Assembly (NCBI RefSeq): GCF_000020325.1
Contig: NC_010730.1
Coordinates: 608,001-672,000, forward strand
Direction: 5' to 3'
DNA: 64,000 nt
Source: Sulfurihydrogenibium sp. YO3AOP1
GTDB taxonomy: Bacteria; Aquificota; Aquificia; Aquificales; Hydrogenothermaceae
In this document: piece by piece, positions 16,683-25,332 of the stretch
Numbering within the stretch: the stretch's first letter is position 1
Layout: each line of letters starts with the position of its first letter
Notes under the pieces: generated by a model
The model's input: the letters and a program-made list of their open reading frames with translations, nothing else
Told to the model about the DNA's origin: nothing
The model's database searches: none
Position numbers and translations under genes: made by a program

Positions 16683-18110
16683 CTATCTAATTTTGTTATT
16701 TGTATTCAACTTACCAATTCCAACCATATGTGGATATTGAGCAAGGATGCTACAAATTTTTTCCTGAAGTTTATTAGCTATCTCCGTAGTTTTTAAATCA
16801 TTAACTAAGATAGAGAAAACAAATACTTCGCCGTTGGAAGCCTTTACATAACCAGATAGATTCTTAACTTTTTTAATATAACCCGTTTTGGCTATTATTC
16901 TTCCTTTCAAAGATTGGTCATTTAATCTGTGTTTTAAAGTTCCATCTACTCCAGAGATTGCTAAAGATTCAAAAAAATCATAGAAATAAGGAGTTTTGTA
17001 TATATAGTCTAAAACTTTAACTAAAGCTTCTGGAGTAGTGTAGTTATATTTTGATAGTCCACTTCCATCGTAAATTCGTATATTTTCAGTTGCTACATGC
17101 ATTTTTCTTAATGTATCTATGATTGCTCTTGCTGATGCGTATGTACTTCCTACTCCATAAACTTCCTTACCTATCGTTCTAAAAATTTGCTCTGCATAAA
17201 AATTATTACTGTCCTTGTTTGCTTTTTTGATTAACTCTCTTAACGGTTTTGACTGGTGAATAACAAAATATTTGTATGATGCAGCCTTTCCTAAATACAT
17301 TTTTCCTGAAACTTTAATTCCATTTTCATCTAAAATTTTTGATAGAACTGATAGAGTAAATATTGATGGATGATTAACCGGAATAGAAAATTCTAAATTT
17401 AAACTCCTTTTTGAAGAAACTTTACCTTCTAAAATTAATCTATTACCTTCAACTCTTAAAATTACATTTCCAGCTTTTTTTGAAAACTCTATATTATTTA
17501 CGATTTGATAATAGTTATTTAAAGGATTCATAGAAACATAAACTTTACCGTTTTTTATATTAACCGAAATTCTTAAACAGTTTTCATTTACTGAAAGTCC
17601 GCTAAATCTTGCTGTAAAACAGTAGTTTAAATCATCTTCAGGCCACCCTTGACCTGTACCTTCTTCAGAAAAATATGAATTATCACCTATAAGATTTCCT
17701 TCAACTCTATTTATTCCATACTCTTTCAGTTTTTTAACCATATTTTCTAAATCCTGGACTGTTAGCGATGGGTCTCCGCCACCAATTAGATATAAATTTC
17801 CATACAATGTTCCATTTTTAACATTACCATTTGTGGCAAGGGTTGTTCTGTACTTAAAATCTGGGGATAAATTTGCTATTGCAGAGATAGTTGTTATAAG
17901 TTTTTGATTAGAAGCAGGAATAAATGGATTTCTATAATTGTACATATATGTAAAATCATCCTCAGAAAGAGATTTTATAAATATTCCAACCTTTGCATCA
18001 TTTTCATTGTTTATATCCCTAATTATAGACTCAAATTGATACTTTAAAATTTCTGAAGAATATGCAGAAAAACTAAAAATCAATAATAAAAGAAAGATTA
18101 TATATCTCAA
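16683..18110 (-). CDS. dacB: D-alanyl-D-alanine carboxypeptidase/endopeptidase (PBP4 family)
   Basis: PBP4 cuts peptidoglycan peptide cross-links or terminal D-Ala in the periplasm. The 475-residue protein has an N-terminal signal peptide (IIFLLLLIFSFSAYS). The active-site SxxK is SNQK at residues 67-70 within IPASNQKL, the SxN motif is in KANKDSNNFYAEQ, and KTG is in RIIAKTGYIKK. The GGGDPSLT stretch and the long insert between SxxK and SxN are typical of class C PBP4 enzymes. It is followed by the cyclic-type C-terminal sequence without a membrane anchor. Confidence 0.92.
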   Translation of the reverse strand: MRYIIFLLLLIFSFSAYSSEILKYQFESIIRDINNENDAKVGIFIKSLSEDDFTYMYNYRNPFIPASNQKLITTISAIANLSPDFKYRTTLATNGNVKNGTLYGNLYLIGGGDPSLTVQDLENMVKKLKEYGINRVEGNLIGDNSYFSEEGTGQGWPEDDLNYCFTARFSGLSVNENCLRISVNIKNGKVYVSMNPLNNYYQIVNNIEFSKKAGNVILRVEGNRLILEGKVSSKRSLNLEFSIPVNHPSIFTLSVLSKILDENGIKVSGKMYLGKAASYKYFVIHQSKPLRELIKKANKDSNNFYAEQIFRTIGKEVYGVGSTYASARAIIDTLRKMHVATENIRIYDGSGLSKYNYTTPEALVKVLDYIYKTPYFYDFFESLAISGVDGTLKHRLNDQSLKGRIIAKTGYIKKVKNLSGYVKASNGEVFVFSILVNDLKTTEIANKLQEKICSILAQYPHMVGIGKLNTNNKIR

Positions 18111-18143
18111 GATTCTTAACTCCTCAATAAGTCTTATCTACAA

Positions 18144-18380
18144 ATGTTTCGGTTTTGTATATTATTTCTTTAATAACCGGGTGAAAAACTCAATAAAAGT
18201 AGGAGATTCTTCGCTTCGCTCAGAATGACAAACAAAGTTACCCTTCCTATAATACTTATTAATCAACCTTTCGCTGTCATCCTGAGGACGTAAGTCCGAA
18301 GGATCTCCTCTTTAAATTCTATAAAAACCACTAATTTCTCACCTAAGGTATGTTTCGGTTTTATATATTAATTTCTTTAA
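18144..18380. repeat. type A small inverted-repeat element with about 30-bp flanking direct repeats
   Basis: The element occupies about 18174-18349. Its ends are CCGGGTGAAAAACTCAATAAAAG and CTAATTTCTCACCTAAGGT. The flanks 18144-18173 and 18350-18380 both read ATGTTTCGGTTTTRTATATTA followed by (A)TTTCTTTAA, differing by one substitution and one inserted A. The right copy includes the last codons of the aminotransferase gene, so the duplication took in the 3' end of that gene. Internal units are GGAGATTCTTCGCTTCGCTC and GTCATCCTGAGGACGTAAGT. Confidence 0.8.
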
Positions 18381-19101
18381 CTTTCATCAAACCATGCAAA
18401 GCATTACTGATAAATATTAGGTCTGCTTCTTTAATGTCTTTTAATGTGAATCTTCCTTCTACAACTATAAAACCTTGTGTTTTTGCTTCTTGTAGAATAA
18501 CCTTTCTTGAAACACCATCTAAAACACCGTTATCAAGAGATGGAGTATATAAATACCTTCCTTTTATCCAATAAATAGTAGCTGAAGATGTTTCTGTAAT
18601 AAAGTTATTTTCATTTAAAATAACACAATCGAAAAATCCATTTTCTTTTGCATATCTTTTTATCAGGATGTTTCTTAGATAGTTAGTAGATTTGATTTTT
18701 AAAAGTGGGTCTGAAGAATGGACTTTGTAAGGTGAAACTGTAAGTCTTATCTCTTCCTTTATTGGTTCATATGGCTTAGTAATGACTATAACATTTTTTC
18801 CATAAGGCTTTAATGGAAAATAAGAGTTTCCTTCCGATAATATAATTATTTTTACGTATAAATCTTTAACTTCTGATTTACTTACTGCATCTTCTATATA
18901 AAAAAGAAAATCTTCCTTTGTTATTTTAGGAATATTTAAAATCTCACAACCTTTATTTAGTCTTTCGAAGTGGTAGTCTATGTATTTTGGCAGTTTTTCT
19001 TTGTATCTAAAGGTTTCAAAAACCCCTTCTCCATACATAAGAGGTCTAATCAGATTTTTTTGCTCAAACTCTTTTCCGTTTATAAAGACTTTTTCCGCCA
19101 T
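18361..19101 (-). CDS. class IV aminotransferase / aminodeoxychorismate lyase-like
   Basis: The 246-residue PLP enzyme has the fold type IV pattern: an early Arg in PLMYGEGVFETFRYKE and the PLP Lys in LLKIKSTNYLRNILIKRYA. CVILNENNFITETSSATIYW and a late LIFISNALHGLMKV follow. The short length and the TNYL and NALHG stretches suit aminodeoxychorismate lyase (PabC), which makes 4-aminobenzoate for folate. Branched-chain or D-amino-acid aminotransferase cannot be excluded without a search. It is transcribed toward dacB, and a small inverted-repeat element has inserted just after its end. Confidence 0.8.
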   Translation of the reverse strand: MAEKVFINGKEFEQKNLIRPLMYGEGVFETFRYKEKLPKYIDYHFERLNKGCEILNIPKITKEDFLFYIEDAVSKSEVKDLYVKIIILSEGNSYFPLKPYGKNVIVITKPYEPIKEEIRLTVSPYKVHSSDPLLKIKSTNYLRNILIKRYAKENGFFDCVILNENNFITETSSATIYWIKGRYLYTPSLDNGVLDGVSRKVILQEAKTQGFIVVEGRFTLKDIKEADLIFISNALHGLMKVKEINI

Positions 19102-19164
19102 GTTGGTAACCTCAGAAATTTGAAATCTACAAATTGAGATATATTATATCAGAGGGTGATGGAA

Positions 19165-19452
19165 ATGAGAAAAAGTGAAAAAGTTATCATCTTAGTAATC
19201 GTTTTAGCTATAATTTTTTCTGTTGGAACTGCAATCGTTATTAGAACTGTTCAAGAATTTACTGAAGGCTCAGACTTAGGACCTTTTGTCGTGGTAGTTT
19301 TTGCAAGATTGGCGACGCTATTGGGTTTTCTTTCAATCATTGTTGCTTTATTCTTAAGAGGAAGTTTTAAAGATGTTGAAAAACCAAAAACAGATTTACT
19401 TGAATTAGAAGAAAAAATTCAAAGGATTGAAAAAGAAAAAAGGGGGCAGTAA
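19165..19452 (+). CDS. small membrane protein with two TM segments and coiled-coil tail
   Basis: The family is not recognised. The frame also has GTG and ATG codons at 19156 and 19159, but AGAGGG at 19151-19156 is best spaced for the ATG at 19165 (8 nt), giving 95 residues. Two hydrophobic segments lie at about residues 6-26 and 38-60. A charged C-terminal coil follows (LLELEEKIQRIEKEKRGQ). Its stop codon lies inside the hairpin that terminates the convergent por operon. Confidence 0.6.
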   Translation: MRKSEKVIILVIVLAIIFSVGTAIVIRTVQEFTEGSDLGPFVVVVFARLATLLGFLSIIVALFLRGSFKDVEKPKTDLLELEEKIQRIEKEKRGQ

Positions 19453-19457
19453 CCCCC
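19430..19457 (-). terminator. rho-independent terminator of the por operon
   Basis: On the minus strand GGGGG (19457-19453) pairs with CCCCC (19446-19442) across a six-base loop. It is followed by CTTTTTTCTTTTTC. It lies 8 bp after the porB stop. On the plus strand there is no U tract after the hairpin. Confidence 0.75.
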
Positions 19458-19464
19458 TCTTCGA

Positions 19465-20499
19465 TTATTGACCTTCTTTATTGTCTTCAGGATTTGCGAA
19501 AAGTGCTTCGTAATCTATTCCTTCTTTCTCAGCAAGTGCTTTAGACATTTCTTCTAAAGCTAATAGATGGTTCCATTTATCATCTATTTCTTTTTGAATT
19601 CTTTCAACGATTTCTGGATATTTTAATACGTGTTTCCATCTTGGCTGAGCTGAGATATACTCTTCAATTGGTTTTGGTCTTTTTGGTTTAATGTTGACTT
19701 TCCAGTATTTACCATTGATTACTTCATACACTGGCCAGTATCTTGTTTCAACAGCAAGCTTTGCGAGTCTCATTGTATCTTCTGGAGCAAATCTCCAAGA
19801 AAGAGTACAAGGTTGAAGTGTGTTAATAAATTTTGGACCTTTAAAAGTTAAAGCTTTTTTAACTTTTCTTGTTAAATCTCTATAGATATGAGGAGATGCT
19901 TGAGCTACATAAGGTATACCATGTGCAGCCATAATCATAGTCAAGTCTTTTCTTGGCTCTTGCTTTCCTACTTTAGCAGAACCAACCGGAGTTGTTTTAG
20001 TATATGCACCAATAGGCGTTGCAGAAGATTTTTGGTATCCTGTGTTTTGATACCCTTCGTTGTTATAGCAAACGTAAAGGAAGTTATGACCTCTTTCTGC
20101 TGCTGCAGATAATGATTGGAATCCAATATCGTAAGTTCCACCATCACCACCAAATGCAACAAACTCTATATCTTCATCAATCAAACCTTTCTTTTTAAGA
20201 ACTTTATAAGCAGCTTCTACACCGCCAATTACAGCCGCCGCAGACTGAAAGTTAACATGAATCCATGGCGTATTCCATGCTGTATATGGATATACTCCTG
20301 TTGTAACTTCAAGGCAACCTGTTGCAGTTGATACTACTACTGGCTTATCAATAGCTAATAACACTTCGTTAACAATTGGTGGAATACCACAGCCGATACA
20401 CATTCTATGACCAGGAGCCAATGGATTATGAGAATGATATTTTTCCTCTCTTTCTTGAGCTAAATCTGCTAATACTTGAATGGTTACTTTTTTTGCCAT
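19465..20499 (-). CDS. porB: pyruvate:ferredoxin oxidoreductase, beta subunit
   Basis: The beta subunit binds thiamine diphosphate and a 4Fe-4S cluster. In this organism the enzyme probably runs as pyruvate synthase, carboxylating acetyl-CoA with reduced ferredoxin. The 344-residue protein has cluster cysteines in HRMCIGCGIPP and STATGCLEV, and a third well downstream in LQPCTLSWRF. The ThDP/Mg motif is FGGDGGTYDIGFQSL with YNNEGYQNTGYQKSSATP. These stretches are those of pyruvate-type rather than 2-oxoglutarate-type enzymes. It is the last gene of the gamma-delta-alpha-beta operon, 2 bp after porA. Confidence 0.92.
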   Translation of the reverse strand: MAKKVTIQVLADLAQEREEKYHSHNPLAPGHRMCIGCGIPPIVNEVLLAIDKPVVVSTATGCLEVTTGVYPYTAWNTPWIHVNFQSAAAVIGGVEAAYKVLKKKGLIDEDIEFVAFGGDGGTYDIGFQSLSAAAERGHNFLYVCYNNEGYQNTGYQKSSATPIGAYTKTTPVGSAKVGKQEPRKDLTMIMAAHGIPYVAQASPHIYRDLTRKVKKALTFKGPKFINTLQPCTLSWRFAPEDTMRLAKLAVETRYWPVYEVINGKYWKVNIKPKRPKPIEEYISAQPRWKHVLKYPEIVERIQKEIDDKWNHLLALEEMSKALAEKEGIDYEALFANPEDNKEGQ

Positions 20500-20501
20500 G
20501 A

Positions 20502-21692
20502 TTACGCCCTCGCTTGTAAGTATTCTACTAAATAATCTCTTGATTCAACGCCTTTTTCAAGTCTTTCAACTCTATCAAAGGCTTTCATAAATTCTTCTTC
20601 ATGAATTTCTCTACCACCTAAACCATAAATAAAATTGTGGATTAATGGTCTATTTTGATTATGGAATACTGCAGATGCAATATCTTTAAACAATGGACCG
20701 CCAATTCCATCAAAAGAGTCTGCTCTATCAAATACAGCAACACCCTTAGCATTAGATAAAGCTCTTGCTACCTCTTTTACAGGGAATGGTCTGTATAATC
20801 TAATTTTAATAGCTCCAACCTTTCTACCTTGTGCTCTTAGTGCATTAACTGCATCTTTCAATGTACCAAAAGAAGAACCCATGGAAATTCCAATGTACTC
20901 TGCATCATCCGTCATATACTCTTCTATGAAATCATAATATTTTCCGCTGATGGATTCAAACTCTTGTGCAACTTCTCTGAAAATATCGTATACTTTTAAG
21001 AAATCTACGTGTTGTTGATATTTACATTCTGTGTAATAGTCTGGCTGTGCGGTTGCTCCATAAGTTACAGGTTTAGATACATCTAGCAATGGATAAGGGA
21101 TTCTGTGGATGCCGGATGGTCCTACAAAATTTCTTACTGTTTCATCATCGAGGACTTCCACGTTCTCGATAGAGTGAGAAACTATATATCCATCATAGTT
21201 AACAATTACTGGGAACATTGTTTTTTCTGCGATTTTTACAGACATAATAAGATTGTGATATGCCTCTTGAGCATTTTCTGAGAAAATAGAAATCCAGCTT
21301 GTGTCTCTTGTTAGCATTGAATCCGCATGGTCGCAGTGGATAGATAAAGGAGCGGATAATGCTCTATTAACGTCAATTAAAACTATTGGTAATCTCATAC
21401 CAGAAGCTATGTATAAGTTTTCAACCATATACGCAATACCCGGACCTGCCGAAGCTGTTATTACTCTTGCTCCGGCTGCTGCAGCACCGATACATGCAGC
21501 CATTGCTGAGTGTTCGCCTTCTACAGCAACCATATCTGTATCTACTTCACCATTTGCAACATATTCTGCAAAAAATCCCATTAATTCTGTTTGTGGAGAT
21601 ATTGGATAAACTGCAGCTACATCAAAGTTAATTTGCCTCATTGCTTCAGCTGCAGCCTGATTACCTGTTAACGCGATTACTTTTGTTGGCAT
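20502..21692 (-). CDS. porA: pyruvate:ferredoxin oxidoreductase, alpha subunit
   Basis: The alpha subunit carries the pyrimidine-binding domain that completes the thiamine diphosphate site. The 396-residue protein starts with IALTGNQAAAEAMRQINFDV, then VYPISPQTELM (the YPITP-type motif) and VEGEHSAMAACIGAAAAGAR with the catalytic Glu. A late swapped-domain stretch RLYRPFPVKEVARAL follows, with GVAVFDRADSFDGIGGPLF. Length is normal for four-subunit enzymes. It lies between porD (18 bp) and porB (2 bp). Confidence 0.93.
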   Translation of the reverse strand: MPTKVIALTGNQAAAEAMRQINFDVAAVYPISPQTELMGFFAEYVANGEVDTDMVAVEGEHSAMAACIGAAAAGARVITASAGPGIAYMVENLYIASGMRLPIVLIDVNRALSAPLSIHCDHADSMLTRDTSWISIFSENAQEAYHNLIMSVKIAEKTMFPVIVNYDGYIVSHSIENVEVLDDETVRNFVGPSGIHRIPYPLLDVSKPVTYGATAQPDYYTECKYQQHVDFLKVYDIFREVAQEFESISGKYYDFIEEYMTDDAEYIGISMGSSFGTLKDAVNALRAQGRKVGAIKIRLYRPFPVKEVARALSNAKGVAVFDRADSFDGIGGPLFKDIASAVFHNQNRPLIHNFIYGLGGREIHEEEFMKAFDRVERLEKGVESRDYLVEYLQARA

Positions 21693-21710
21693 GTTTATAT
21701 CCTCCTATAA

Positions 21711-22016
21711 TTACTCAAGCTCTTTTAACTTAATTTCCATTTCTGGAACCATTTCTAATGCGTCATAAGGACATTCAACGGCACAAATTCCGCATCCTTT
21801 ACAATATATAAAATCTGTTTCAAATCTTTGCTCTCTATTAACGGGAATACTATCATCTGGACAAAAAATCCAGCAGATTAAACAGTTCGTGCATTTTTCT
21901 GTATTTAATACAGGTCTGAGCATTCTCCAAGAACCAGTATTATTAATCATACTTGACCCGGCTTCTGCGACTATAGAGCCTATCGGTATTTCAAACCATT
22001 TTTTTAATTCATACAT
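21711..22016 (-). CDS. porD: pyruvate:ferredoxin oxidoreductase, delta (ferredoxin-like) subunit
   Basis: This 101-residue subunit carries two 4Fe-4S clusters that pass electrons between the catalytic core and ferredoxin. The first cluster motif is KCTNCLICWIFCPDDSI and the second is YCKGCGICAVECPYDAL. The N-terminal part with TGSWRMLRPV is typical of PorD. It lies 23 bp after porG and 18 bp before porA. Confidence 0.93.
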   Translation of the reverse strand: MYELKKWFEIPIGSIVAEAGSSMINNTGSWRMLRPVLNTEKCTNCLICWIFCPDDSIPVNREQRFETDFIYCKGCGICAVECPYDALEMVPEMEIKLKELE

Positions 22017-22039
22017 AACAATTAACCTCCTGAAATTAA

Positions 22040-22636
22040 TTAAGCTTTATAAACTTCCTCATATCCTCTTCTTAATGCTTTAAGATTTTGCTCAAGAACG
22101 TTTCTTAATTTAGAACTTGCACCAAATGCTTCAGTGATCTCTTGCTCTAAAGCTTCTAAGTCTACCAAACCTGTGGCTTTTGCTACAGCTCCTAAAACTG
22201 CAGTGTTTGGAATGTTTCTTCCGAACTCTTCCATCGCAATTTTTGAAGCGTCAACAATCCAAAGCTCGTTATTTGGTATACCGAGTATTTGTCTAACTTT
22301 TTCTGGTGGGAAATTTGTATTAACTATAAAAATTGTATTCTCATCTGTACCACTTACTATGATATCTCTTATAGTAAACATTAATGATGGGTCTGTTATA
22401 ATTACTATTTCTGGACTGTCAACCGGTGCTCTGGTATTTATAGGATTATCTGATATTCTTGTTGAGACTTTAACTGGTGTTCCAGACCTTTCAAGACCAA
22501 ACTCTGGCATTGCTTGACCATATTTACCTCTTATGATAGCAGCTGAAGCTAACATTTTTGCAGCGGTAACGGTACCTTGACCACCTCTTCCGTGCCATCT
22601 AATTTCTCTTACAGCTTTATCTGTTGCGGTTGTCAT
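22040..22636 (-). CDS. porG: pyruvate:ferredoxin oxidoreductase, gamma subunit
   Basis: The gamma subunit binds the CoA substrate region. The 198-residue protein has the family opening EIRWHGRGGQGTVTAAKMLA, then MPEFGLERSGTPVKVSTRI, and ends with a helical stretch. It is the first gene of the four-gene operon. The start is preceded by AGGAGG, and the promoter and a palindromic operator lie about 40-70 bp upstream. Confidence 0.93.
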   Translation of the reverse strand: MTTATDKAVREIRWHGRGGQGTVTAAKMLASAAIIRGKYGQAMPEFGLERSGTPVKVSTRISDNPINTRAPVDSPEIVIITDPSLMFTIRDIIVSGTDENTIFIVNTNFPPEKVRQILGIPNNELWIVDASKIAMEEFGRNIPNTAVLGAVAKATGLVDLEALEQEITEAFGASSKLRNVLEQNLKALRRGYEEVYKA

Positions 22637-22669
22637 AGGAATTAACCTCCTAAAAATTTAAAATTTATT

Positions 22670-22705
22670 AAAACGATGTTATACTAATTTAACACTAAAA
22701 ATCAA
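22670..22705 (-). promoter_or_regulatory. por promoter with overlapping AWAAC-N3-GTTWT palindrome
   Basis: On the minus strand TTGATT (22705-22700) and TATAAC (22683-22678) are 16 bp apart, ahead of porG. The palindrome ATAAC-ATC-GTTTT (22682-22670) overlaps the -10 box and the likely start site. The same palindrome is present at the kor and nuoCD promoters. The position over the -10 suggests repression, which is inference. Confidence 0.6.
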
Positions 22706-22850
22706 AAAAATCAAGTTATTTCTTAGATTTAATGAAAATCGAATATATTAAAAAAGTGAGTAGGTGAGTATGAGATTTCACATATAAATTTGTAAGTTCT
22801 AAACATTCAGCAAAAATCTAAGCTTTTTCACTAAATATAATGTATGAGAC

Positions 22851-23086
22851 TGCTTACAAAAATCAGTATCGTCATTTCTGAAGCCGGCAAAGAATCTCTG
22901 ATCTTTTTACCTCTCACTTATTTACTGTATGGGCAATTCATGAATTGCCTCTACTCACTTTCTGACTTTTTAAAAGAGGAGATCCTTCGGACTTACGTCC
23001 TCAGGATGACGAGGAACTTCCGAATGATGTCATTCTGAAGCCGTGCGAAGAATCTCATATTTTTATTGAATTCCCGACGTATAGAT
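22851..23086. repeat. chimeric dispersed repeat (type B start, inverted type A end)
   Basis: It opens with GAGACTGCTTACAAAAATCAG (type B start, also at 38486). The palindrome GGGCAATTCATGAATTGCC and the inverted unit GGAGATCCTTCGGACTTACG follow. It closes with TATTGAATTCCCGACGTA, the reversed left end of type A. The rest of the gap between the divergent por and rel genes (22706-22850, 23087-23143) is AT-rich with nothing else recognisable. Confidence 0.65.
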
Positions 23087-23143
23087 ATATTATAATAAGA
23101 AGCGTAAATACATTGTAAAATAAATATTTTAAAAAGGAATGCA

Positions 23144-25285
23144 ATGAAAACCTTAGATGCACCTGCAAAAGAGCTTTTAAATAAGATAGATTATCTAAAA
23201 CCAGAAGAAAAACAAGAAATAGAAAATGCTATTGATTATGTCATTGAAAAGCATAAAGACCAGTATAGAAAATCTGGAGAACCTTATTATATTCACCCAA
23301 TAGAAGCAGCAAAAACCATAGCAGATTTAAAATTAGATAAAACTTCTATAATTTCTACGCTTTTACATGATATTGTTGAAGACACGGATACTACCCTTGA
23401 AGAGATAGAAGAAAAATTTGGTAAAAAGGTTGCTGAAATTGTTGATGGTGTTACAAAAATCGGAAAGTATCAGTTTGAAAATTTAGAAGATGCAAAGTAT
23501 GAAAATTTTAGAAAATTAATTATATCAACAGCAAAAGATATAAGAGTTATACTTGTTAAGCTTGCAGATAGACTTCATAATATGAAGACACTTCAGCATT
23601 TAAGAGAAGATAAACAAAAAAGAATCGCCAAAGAAACGCTTGAAATATATGCTCCAATAGCAAGCAGACTTGGTCTTTGGAATATAAAAAGAGAATTAGA
23701 AGACCTTGCGTTTATGTATCTATATCCAGAAGAGTATAAAAAAGTTGCTACATATTTTGCCCATTCAAAAGAAAAGTATGAAAAATATCTCACAGAAAAA
23801 GTAATACCGGTTCTTAAAGATGCTTTAAAGCAGCATGGAATAAAAGCAGAAATACAATACAGATATAAACACCTATACAGCATATATGAAAAAACATTAA
23901 GAAAAAACCTTAAATTAAGCGATGTTTATGATGTTTTTGGAGTTAGAGTTTTAGTTGAAGATGTAAAAGACTGTTATTTAGCCTTAGGGGTCGTTCATTC
24001 AATATGGACGCCTGTACCGGGTAAATTTAAAGATTATATCTCACTTCCAAAATCTAACTTTTATCAAGCACTTCATACAACTGCTGTAGGACCAGAAGGA
24101 AGATTTGTAGAGATACAGATAAAAACTTTCCAAATGCATAAAATAGCAGAAGAGGGAATAGCTGCTCACTGGATTTATAAAGGTGGAAAAGATTTAACAG
24201 AAAAAGATGCACAAACATTTGTTTGGCTTAAAAATCTGTTAGAAACATTAAAAGAAAATTCAAGTAGCGAAATAATAAACGATATTAGTAATGACCTAAT
24301 ACTTGATGAAATTTATGTATTTACACCAAAAGGCGATTTGATTAAACTTCCATCAGGTTCAACTCCAGTAGATTTTGCATATGCCATACATACAAAGGTT
24401 GGTCATAAAGCAGTTGGGGCTAAAGTAAATGGTAAATTAGTTCCACTTGATACAAAGCTAAAAAGTGGCGATGTTGTAGAAATTATCACAAAAGAAGGAC
24501 ATAATCCTTCAAGAGATTGGCTTAATTTTGTAGTCACATCTAAAGCAAAAACAAACATAAAGCAATATATAGCAAAGATTGAGAAAGAAAAGTCAATTAA
24601 GTTTGGAGAAAAGTTATTAGATAAATTTTTAAAGAAGATTAATAAAAAATTGAGCACATTAACAGAAGAAGAAAGAAATAGAATATTAAAAAAATATAAT
24701 TATAAAACCTTCGAAGACTTTTTAGCTGCTCTTGGTGATGGAAAAATCTCACCTGCAAAAGTGATTAGACTTTTAAGGGAAGATAAAGAAGATACAGAAA
24801 CAAAATCAGAAACCAAAAAAACAGCTTCGGATATTACGATAGAAGTTGATGGAATATCAAATATTTTGTCTCATTTATCAAAGTGCTGTATGCCAGTCCC
24901 GGGTGATGAAATTTATGGCATAGTTTCAAAAGGAAAGGGTATTGCTATTCATAGAAAAGAATGTCCTAATATAAAACCGGTTTTAGAATCAGAGCCTGAA
25001 AGAATCATCAATGTAGCTTGGGGTAAAAATATAAATCATCTATACAATTCTCAAATAAAAATATTTACTGAAGATAAGCCCGGAATGCTTGCAAATGTTT
25101 CTAATGCAGTAGCCAATGCAAAATCAAACATATCAAATGCTCGTGTTCAAACTTTAAAATCTGGTAAGGCAATCATAGATTTAACAATTCAAGTTAGAAA
25201 TAAAGAGCATTTAAATGGAATTTTAAAATCTATAAAGAATACGCCAGGTGTGATCTCTGTTAGTAGAGTTTTGAAAAAGGGTTGA
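23144..25285 (+). CDS. relA/spoT: bifunctional (p)ppGpp synthetase/hydrolase (RelA/SpoT homologue)
   Basis: This enzyme makes and degrades the starvation alarmone (p)ppGpp. The 713-residue protein has an N-terminal HD hydrolase domain with intact metal residues (YYIHPIEAAKT, LLHDIVEDTD). A synthetase domain contains DVFGVRVLVEDVKDCY and KFKDYISLPKSNFYQALH. A TGS domain (about 385-450) has DFAYAIHTKVGHKAVGAKV, and the C-terminus has a conserved-Cys region (LSKCCMPVPGD) and an ACT domain (about 640-713). Both catalytic domains look active. The gene is alone on its strand between the por and kor operons. ATG at 23144 follows AAAAAGGAATGCA. Confidence 0.95.
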   Translation: MKTLDAPAKELLNKIDYLKPEEKQEIENAIDYVIEKHKDQYRKSGEPYYIHPIEAAKTIADLKLDKTSIISTLLHDIVEDTDTTLEEIEEKFGKKVAEIVDGVTKIGKYQFENLEDAKYENFRKLIISTAKDIRVILVKLADRLHNMKTLQHLREDKQKRIAKETLEIYAPIASRLGLWNIKRELEDLAFMYLYPEEYKKVATYFAHSKEKYEKYLTEKVIPVLKDALKQHGIKAEIQYRYKHLYSIYEKTLRKNLKLSDVYDVFGVRVLVEDVKDCYLALGVVHSIWTPVPGKFKDYISLPKSNFYQALHTTAVGPEGRFVEIQIKTFQMHKIAEEGIAAHWIYKGGKDLTEKDAQTFVWLKNLLETLKENSSSEIINDISNDLILDEIYVFTPKGDLIKLPSGSTPVDFAYAIHTKVGHKAVGAKVNGKLVPLDTKLKSGDVVEIITKEGHNPSRDWLNFVVTSKAKTNIKQYIAKIEKEKSIKFGEKLLDKFLKKINKKLSTLTEEERNRILKKYNYKTFEDFLAALGDGKISPAKVIRLLREDKEDTETKSETKKTASDITIEVDGISNILSHLSKCCMPVPGDEIYGIVSKGKGIAIHRKECPNIKPVLESEPERIINVAWGKNINHLYNSQIKIFTEDKPGMLANVSNAVANAKSNISNARVQTLKSGKAIIDLTIQVRNKEHLNGILKSIKNTPGVISVSRVLKKG

Positions 25286-25320
25286 AAATCAAAAAATCAA
25301 GGCAGGCACGAAGACCTGCC
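25284..25320 (-). terminator. terminator of the kor operon (possibly bidirectional)
   Basis: GGCAGG (25301-25306) pairs with CCTGCC (25315-25320) across an 8-base loop between the convergent rel and korB genes. On the minus strand the hairpin is followed by TTGATTTTTTGATTTTC, so it serves korB. On the plus strand the following sequence is TATATAG, a weak tail. Confidence 0.65.
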
Positions 25321-25332
25321 TATATAGATATG

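Noticed and set aside
19465-22636. Four-subunit oxidoreductase as a 2-oxoglutarate or 2-oxoisovalerate enzyme
   Set aside because: The beta-subunit stretches (NTGYQKSSATP and the late Cys) are those of pyruvate enzymes, and a separate kor pair is present.
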